A stretch of DNA of 55,597 bases from Candidatus Tayloriibacteriota bacterium (GTDB lineage: Bacteria > Patescibacteriota > Minisyncoccia > Phycocordibacterales > PALSA-1337). The stretch lies in contig JAQBRD010000003.1 in NCBI GenBank assembly GCA_028286665.1, forward strand, positions 1-55,597, in the 5' to 3' direction. Made by a program: the position numbers and the translations under genes. This document shows, piece after piece, positions 51,202 to 55,597 of this stretch (position 1 is the first letter of the stretch; every line of letters begins with the position of its first letter). The notes beneath the pieces are model-generated. The model was given only the letters and a program-made list of their open reading frames with translations. It had not been told where the DNA came from and made no database searches.

Positions 51202-51274
51202 AGCCGACGTCCGGGATTGAACCGGAGACCTCGTCATTACCAATGACGTGCTCTACCAACTGAGCTACATCGGC
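51202..51274 (-). tRNA. tRNA-Thr (anticodon GGT)
   Basis: 73-nt cloverleaf: acceptor GCCGATG/CGTCGGC (one G-U), anticodon arm CGTCA TTGGTAA TGACG, T-loop TTCAATC. CCA is not encoded. Confidence 0.95.
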
Positions 51275-51351
51275 TTACTACTCGCACAAACTACCATGTC
51301 AGCCATGTCGGCTTACAGAGACATACTAATACACTTGGCCTTTCTTTTCAA

Positions 51352-52635
51352 TTACTTCGCCTTGATCGGCAGATACGCTGTGACCGTCGTCCCCTTTCCG
51401 AGGACGGATGAAACGGAGATCGTGCCGCCATGAAGCTCGATGATCTTCTTGGTCGTATAGAGGCCGACGCCGCTCTCATTCGGCTCGAGCGAGATGGCGT
51501 TCTTCCCTCGATGAAGCCGATCGAAGACATATGGAACATCCTCTTCCGAAATTCCGATGCCAGTATCGGTAACCGACATCACCATCTTCTCCCCATCGGA
51601 CGTTACGGAAATATCGACATTGCCCTTCGGCGAATACTTGAATGCATTATCGACGATGTTGAGGAATGCGGCCTTGAGCTTCTTGAAATCGCCTTCGATC
51701 TCGAGCTTTTCCGGAAGATTCAGATTGACTTTCACTGAACGGACGAGCGCGACATATTCGAGATCGCCGAGGATCGCCTTGATGAGGCGAGGCACGTCGA
51801 CAGGCACGCGGACGAGCTTGAGCTGATCGGTGCTTGAGCCTTCGGCGGTGGTGAGCATCTCATTGACGATGCCGATCGCATCGCCAACGCGAAGGATGCT
51901 TTCATCGATGAGTTCGCGATTCTGCGGAGATACGCCCACGTCTTCTTTGAGTGTCTCCAGGGCCCATCGGAGGCCTGCAAGCGGCGTGCGGAGCTGGTGC
52001 TGGGCAACGCTCAGGAAATCATGCTTGAGCTGCTCGATCTGCGTGAATTCGCTCAGGCGGCGGTCGATCTCTTCTTTCTCATTTTTCTGATGAAGCGTAT
52101 CGACGACGATGCGATGCATGAGATAGCAGATCAGGCCGAAGAGTACCGTGACCGTGACATGGCGGATGATGAGCGACGGGTCCGTCCAAGCTCGCGGATA
52201 CAGCACGATGAGCATCGCGAGCATGATCGTGAGCACGAGGCCTACATGCTCGGTGATGCGTTCGTCGAGGTAGACCGCGGAGACGATGACCGGAAAGACG
52301 AGCAGGAATATGAACGGGCTTCCCAGCCCCCCGGCCGAGATGATGATGCACATGAAGAAGAACGAGTACGAATAGCGGGCAGCGGTGAAGAATATCTTCT
52401 TATTGAATTTTTCATGAAGCGCGAAGAAAAGCACGTGCAGCACGGCAAGCGAGACGATGGAAAACAGGACTGCCTGCGGATACCGCATCCAGGTGAAGAA
52501 ATCAGGCGCAAGATACATGCCCAGCCCGAGTGCGATCGGTATGAGAAGGCCCAACCCTTCTACAAGATAATAATACTTCCGGAGCCGAAACTCTTGGAAT
52601 ACCGCCTTGCCTGAAGTGCGAGTATGATCCGTCAT
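51352..52635 (-). CDS. Membrane sensor histidine kinase (orphan)
   Basis: 427 aa. Five or six membrane helices (about residues 24-175), then HisKA with His213 in AQHQLRTPLAGLRW and a complete ATPase domain: N box (NIVDNAFKYSPKG), G1 (DTGIGISEED), F box (FDRLHRG) and GVGLYTTKKI. No response regulator is adjacent. The start ATG lies one base beyond the 3' end of tRNA-Asp, so tRNA processing would leave a leaderless kinase mRNA. Confidence 0.93.
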   Translation of the reverse strand: MTDHTRTSGKAVFQEFRLRKYYYLVEGLGLLIPIALGLGMYLAPDFFTWMRYPQAVLFSIVSLAVLHVLFFALHEKFNKKIFFTAARYSYSFFFMCIIISAGGLGSPFIFLLVFPVIVSAVYLDERITEHVGLVLTIMLAMLIVLYPRAWTDPSLIIRHVTVTVLFGLICYLMHRIVVDTLHQKNEKEEIDRRLSEFTQIEQLKHDFLSVAQHQLRTPLAGLRWALETLKEDVGVSPQNRELIDESILRVGDAIGIVNEMLTTAEGSSTDQLKLVRVPVDVPRLIKAILGDLEYVALVRSVKVNLNLPEKLEIEGDFKKLKAAFLNIVDNAFKYSPKGNVDISVTSDGEKMVMSVTDTGIGISEEDVPYVFDRLHRGKNAISLEPNESGVGLYTTKKIIELHGGTISVSSVLGKGTTVTAYLPIKAK

Positions 52636-52636
52636 G

Positions 52637-52710
52637 CGCAGCCAAGCGGGCTCGAACCGCCAACCTCTCGCGTGACAGGCGAGTGCTCTAACCAGTTGAG
52701 CTATGGCTGC
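52637..52710 (-). tRNA. tRNA-Asp (anticodon GTC)
   Basis: 74-nt cloverleaf: acceptor GCAGCCA/TGGCTGC with discriminator G, anticodon arm CTCGC CTGTCAC GCGAG, T-loop TTCGAGC. CCA is not encoded. It is followed after one base by the kinase ATG. Confidence 0.95.
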
Positions 52711-52761
52711 AATGCTGCTTATTATACATAAATATGCAGACCTCGCAATCGCTTTGAAGTG

Positions 52762-52834
52762 TGTCGGGGGTGGGGATTGAACCCACGACCCCGGGCTTAT
52801 GAGTCCCGTGCTCTACCAACTGAGCTACCCCGAC
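52762..52834 (-). tRNA. tRNA with CAT anticodon (elongator Met or Ile2)
   Basis: 73-nt cloverleaf: acceptor GTCGGGG/CCCCGAC with a paired first base and discriminator A, loop CTCATAA. The 31-39 position (A-G) is unpaired. The paired 1:72 rules out the initiator. Whether it is tRNA-Met or lysidine-modified tRNA-Ile2 cannot be decided by eye. Confidence 0.9.
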
Positions 52835-52876
52835 ATGGAACGCCTATTTTTTCAAGCCCTCAAAATATAACAAAAA

Positions 52877-52898
52877 GTGGCGAAAAACGCCACCCTTT
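52877..52898 (-). terminator. Terminator downstream of initiator tRNA
   Basis: GTGGCG TTTTT CGCCAC followed by TTTTTG on the minus strand; it separates the initiator tRNA from the next tRNA. Confidence 0.75.
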
Positions 52899-52909
52899 GT
52901 AATATCTTG

Positions 52910-52982
52910 TTGCGGAGGCTGGAGTCGAACCAGCGAGACCTAGGTTATGAGCCTAGTGGGCTAACCGCTACCCTACCCCGCG
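52910..52982 (-). tRNA. Initiator tRNA-fMet (anticodon CAT)
   Basis: 73-nt cloverleaf with the initiator hallmark: C1 opposite A72 unpaired (5' CGCGGGG, 3' CTCCGCA), discriminator A. The anticodon stem is CTAGG/CCTAG, so only two of the three conserved G-C pairs next to the loop are kept; the third is A29-U41. Confidence 0.93.
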
Positions 52983-53022
52983 ATGTGGGCATATAATAAC
53001 ATTCCTGTAGAAAAAGGCAACT

Positions 53023-53664
53023 TCAAATAAAGAAGAATTCTTCGAAAACCTCCCGGAACGAATGAATGACGCGCTTCGCCTCATGATGCGTCAGCGGGTA
53101 GTCCTTGCCTTCGTGCGCAATGCGGTTTCGTACGGTGTGCCCGTCCCATGCCTTCTGAATCGACTTGAAGTCTCCTGGGTCCTCCTGCGCTCGCTTGAGC
53201 CGCCCGCCGACGCCTTCGCCCTGATAGCCGAGCTTCACGAGGAGATCATCGAGCATGATGTCCGCCTCGAGAATAGCCTGGCGCCAGTCATTCTCATTTT
53301 CAGATTCGACGGATTCCATGACATGCCTCCACCGGTTCGCCATTTCATGATCAGGCTTCGCTATGGCCGGAGTCACTTCTGCCTCGACGACATTCCATGG
53401 ATGATAGACCTTGCGCTCTGCCTTGCGGATGCGCAGGATGCCGTCGACGGCGATGAAGGTGCCGATGATGCAGAAAGCCGATATCGGAAGGGCGAACCAC
53501 ATCCAGACCGTATTGATCGATCTGAGCAGCGGGAGGATATTCTGATAATGCCCGATTTCATACGTGATCAGATTGCTGAGCTTGGTGATCACGTCGAGCT
53601 GCGGCACGGCGACTGCGCCCTGTTCTGCCGCGTGCGCTATGTTTGCAAAAAGTTCGAGGATCAT
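53023..53664 (-). CDS. Membrane protein with HEPN-like C-terminal domain
   Basis: 213 aa. An amphipathic N-terminus and one or two membrane helices (about residues 50-77) precede a helical domain. DWRQAILEADIMLDDLLVKLGYQG and GHTVRNRIAHEG contain RNRIAH (179-184), which fits the Rx4-6H motif of HEPN domains. HEPN proteins are often RNases, but many membrane versions have no known activity. AGGAG lies 6 nt before the ATG, and TATAAT overlaps the end of gatA, giving it its own promoter. Confidence 0.7.
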   Translation of the reverse strand: MILELFANIAHAAEQGAVAVPQLDVITKLSNLITYEIGHYQNILPLLRSINTVWMWFALPISAFCIIGTFIAVDGILRIRKAERKVYHPWNVVEAEVTPAIAKPDHEMANRWRHVMESVESENENDWRQAILEADIMLDDLLVKLGYQGEGVGGRLKRAQEDPGDFKSIQKAWDGHTVRNRIAHEGKDYPLTHHEAKRVIHSFREVFEEFFFI

Positions 53665-53676
53665 AAGGTGCTCCTA

Positions 53677-55206
53677 TTATAGCGCAGAAACCGCTTCGCA
53701 AGGAAAGTCCTTTCCGGCCGCGAAGAGCGCGGCCTCATTTCCATGCCGTGCAGTGAGCTGAATTCCGACAGGCAATCTGTCTGCGCCGCCCGAAGACGTG
53801 GTGCGGCCAGCTGGAATAGACATCGCTGGCAGCCCGGTGAGATTCGCCGTGACCGTGAAGATGTCTTCGAGGTACATCGATACCGGATCGGAGGCTTTCT
53901 CGCCGATCTTGAATGCAGGCGCCGGTGCAGTCGGCATCATGATGATATCGACCTTCTCGAATGCGGCGTTGAAATCCTGCGTGATGATGCTTCGCATCGC
54001 ATTGGCCCGGTTGTAGTACGCGTCATAGTAGCCGGATGAAAGGACGTAAGTGCCGAGGAGGATTCGTCGGCGAGCTTCGCGGCCGAAACCTGCGGCTCGG
54101 GTTTCGAAATAATCATCGACGCCGGCGGCTCGATTCGCACCGAGGAAATTCTTCCCTCCTGCAATGCCGTCTTTATGGAAGCCGTAGCGCACGCCGTCAA
54201 ATCGCGATAGATTCGATGAGACCTCGGCGAAGTTGATGATGTAATAGACCGGCAGCGCGAACTCGTTGTTCGGCAATTCGACATCGACGATGCGGTATCC
54301 GAGCTTCGCGAATGCCGCTTCGGCTTCAGCGAAGACTCGCTTCACTTCAGGATGGATGCCGCCGAGCTCCATGAATTTCCGAGGGATGCCGATGGTGAGC
54401 TTCTTGCCTGCAGCTGCATCCGCCACGGCTTCAGACTTCGCATACGTATCTTCGGAGATCGTCGTGCTGTCCATAATGTCCTTGCCGCGGATTGCATTGA
54501 AAAGGATTTCCGCATCAGCGACCGTCTTCGTTATCGGTCCGATCTGATCGAGAGATGAAACTGCTGCAGTCAGTCCGTATCGGGAGACTGCGCCATATGT
54601 CGGCTTCAATCCGACCGTTCCGCAGAATGAAGACGGCTGGCGGATGGATCCTCCCGTATCAGATCCGAGCGAGATGAGCGACATGCCGGCAGCGATCGCC
54701 GCTGCTGAACCTCCGGAAGTTCCTCCGGGGACGCGCTCGAGATCATGCGGATTCTTCGTCGCTCCGAATGCGGAATTCTCCGTCGAGCCTCCCATGGCGA
54801 ATTCATCCATGTTCGTTCGGCCGATAAAGACGACGCCCTGCTCGCGCAGCCGAGCGATCGCAGTCGCATCATACGATGCTTCATAGTGCTCGAGCATCTT
54901 CGAAGCGCAGCTCGAGATTCGGCCCTTGATGAGGATGTTGTCTTTCACGGCGCACGGGATGCCAGTAAGCAGGGTCGTTTTCATGCCGCCGGACTTCTCA
55001 GCTGCGAAACGCGCATCTGCTGCTTTCGCCTGTTCGATGACATCGCTGAAAATCTCGAGATATGCGTGCACGTCCTTGTCAGCTGCTGAAATACGATCGA
55101 GATAGGCCTGCGCAAGTTCGACCGCGGTGAAATCTCCGGCGACGAGGTGCGCATGAGCTTTTTCTATCGTGAGTGTCTTGAGGTCGATGGTCATAATAAT
55201 ATGCAT
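53677..55206 (-). CDS. gatA: Asp-tRNA(Asn)/Glu-tRNA(Gln) amidotransferase subunit A
   Basis: 509 aa (505 if the ATG at 55194 is used). Amidase signature family: catalytic Lys in PCAVKDNILIKG and the Ser-cisSer pair in GSDTGGSIRQP, with GGTSGGSAAAIA just before. The subunit hydrolyses Gln to supply ammonia for converting Asp-tRNA(Asn) or Glu-tRNA(Gln). It follows gatC after 9 bp. GatB is not in this window. Confidence 0.96.
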   Translation of the reverse strand: MHIIMTIDLKTLTIEKAHAHLVAGDFTAVELAQAYLDRISAADKDVHAYLEIFSDVIEQAKAADARFAAEKSGGMKTTLLTGIPCAVKDNILIKGRISSCASKMLEHYEASYDATAIARLREQGVVFIGRTNMDEFAMGGSTENSAFGATKNPHDLERVPGGTSGGSAAAIAAGMSLISLGSDTGGSIRQPSSFCGTVGLKPTYGAVSRYGLTAAVSSLDQIGPITKTVADAEILFNAIRGKDIMDSTTISEDTYAKSEAVADAAAGKKLTIGIPRKFMELGGIHPEVKRVFAEAEAAFAKLGYRIVDVELPNNEFALPVYYIINFAEVSSNLSRFDGVRYGFHKDGIAGGKNFLGANRAAGVDDYFETRAAGFGREARRRILLGTYVLSSGYYDAYYNRANAMRSIITQDFNAAFEKVDIIMMPTAPAPAFKIGEKASDPVSMYLEDIFTVTANLTGLPAMSIPAGRTTSSGGADRLPVGIQLTARHGNEAALFAAGKDFPCEAVSAL

Positions 55207-55215
55207 GAAAGAATA

Positions 55216-55500
55216 TCAGAGAATTTTCTTCACTGCGACGAAATCGCCGATGCGGTCAGGGGCCTCATCGAGGATCTGCTCGCGGTCTTCAGGCGAAATC
55301 TTCCGAGGCTCGTCGGAACGGCTCACGTTCTTCACTGCGCCGATCGATGCGTCCTTCGAGATCGATACGTCGGCCTTCTTGATCTGATCGACATACGCGA
55401 GGATCGAGCCGATCTCCTTCATGAGGGCCAGCTTTTCATCAGGCATGAGCTTGATGCGCGAGAGTTCTGCGAGGTTTTCGATATCCCGTTCGGTGATCAT
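55216..55500 (-). CDS. gatC: Asp-tRNA(Asn)/Glu-tRNA(Gln) amidotransferase subunit C
   Basis: 94 aa, typical length. MITERDIENLAELSRIKLMPDEKLALMKEIGSILAYVDQI is the standard GatC opening, which wraps around GatA and stabilises the complex. TGCTAGAAT ends 9 nt before the ATG, so the operon gatC-gatA has its own near-leaderless promoter. Confidence 0.93.
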   Translation of the reverse strand: MITERDIENLAELSRIKLMPDEKLALMKEIGSILAYVDQIKKADVSISKDASIGAVKNVSRSDEPRKISPEDREQILDEAPDRIGDFVAVKKIL

Positions 55501-55597
55501 TGTGCCGAAATTCTAGCATATATGGCACTGTTATTGAAGCCGTGAAGCTTCAAATAGAAGGTATTGTTGTCAAAATGAATAAAATATGTTATGGTTC
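55501..55597. other. Window edge upstream of gatC
   Basis: Contains the gatC -10 box (ATTCTA on the + strand, 55510-55515) and a small hairpin (GAAGC/GCTTC). A possible + strand promoter (TTGTCA, 17 nt, TATGGT) reaches the window end. Confidence 0.4.

Overview
The window looks like a chromosomal segment of a Patescibacteria (Candidate Phyla Radiation) bacterium, most likely Parcubacteria-like. This is inferred from gene content and not from a marker tree. The clues are the order secG - membrane-anchored oligopeptide-binding protein - RNase J, an archaeal/eukaryal-type aspartyl-tRNA synthetase together with gatC/gatA, ftsE-ftsX near prfB and pyrH, many single-pass anchored orphan proteins, short intergenic regions and little Shine-Dalgarno signal. 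A release factor 2 gene (GGQ and SPF motifs) indicates that UGA is a stop codon.

Layout. 1-2.5 kb: PAP2 phosphatase tail, DUF1761 protein, SDR oxidoreductase, homoserine-dehydrogenase-like protein. 2.5-8.5 kb: 2H phosphoesterase, LivJ-like binding protein divergent from a TrmB-like regulator, Ca-loop/TPR protein, inositol-phosphatase-like enzyme, ITPase. 8.5-12.9 kb: visibly AT-richer accessory stretch (RDD protein, coiled-coil protein, small orphan, WG-repeat protein) flanked by short imperfect repeats and next to tRNA-Ser. 13-16.5 kb: TPM protein, LemA, two anchored orphans, one orphan. 16.6-20.9 kb: secG, oligopeptide-binding protein, RNase J with an RGG-rich extension. 21-25 kb: P-loop kinase, MFS transporter, glutaredoxin, small Cys protein, enolase. 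25.1-28.2 kb: four orphan genes, three of them exported or anchored; for all four a consensus-like sigma-70 promoter is visible upstream and a hairpin terminator is visible downstream. 28.3-32.5 kb: AspRS, phosphoglycerate mutase, DedA-PAP2 fusion. 32.55-33.15 kb: a roughly 590-nt stretch with no gene but a promoter, at least ten hairpins and a terminator, which I read as a large structured RNA. 33.3-37.5 kb: response regulator, small ORF, histidine kinase, then a 628-aa protein carrying both class II (DxDD) and class I (Asp-rich) terpene-synthase-like motifs, in one apparent operon. 37.5-45.8 kb: DoxX, sugar isomerase, purC, a 1079-aa surface beta-propeller protein, a RecB-type nuclease, a membrane orphan. 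45.9-49.9 kb: short MGMT protein, ftsX, ftsE, pyrH, prfB. 50-55.6 kb: secreted orphan, six-gene tRNA set interleaved with a P-loop kinase and a histidine kinase, HEPN-like membrane protein, gatA and gatC.

How it fits together. Housekeeping functions are glycolysis (eno, gpmI), purine and pyrimidine steps (purC, pyrH), indirect tRNA amidation (AspRS plus GatCA), secretion (secG), division (ftsEX) and RNA decay (RNase J). Around them are surface and secreted proteins. Many genes have a -10 hexamer ending 6-9 nt before the start codon, which suggests widespread leaderless mRNA and helps fix several starts. The most novel-looking items are the two-component/terpene-synthase-like operon and the adjacent large structured RNA.
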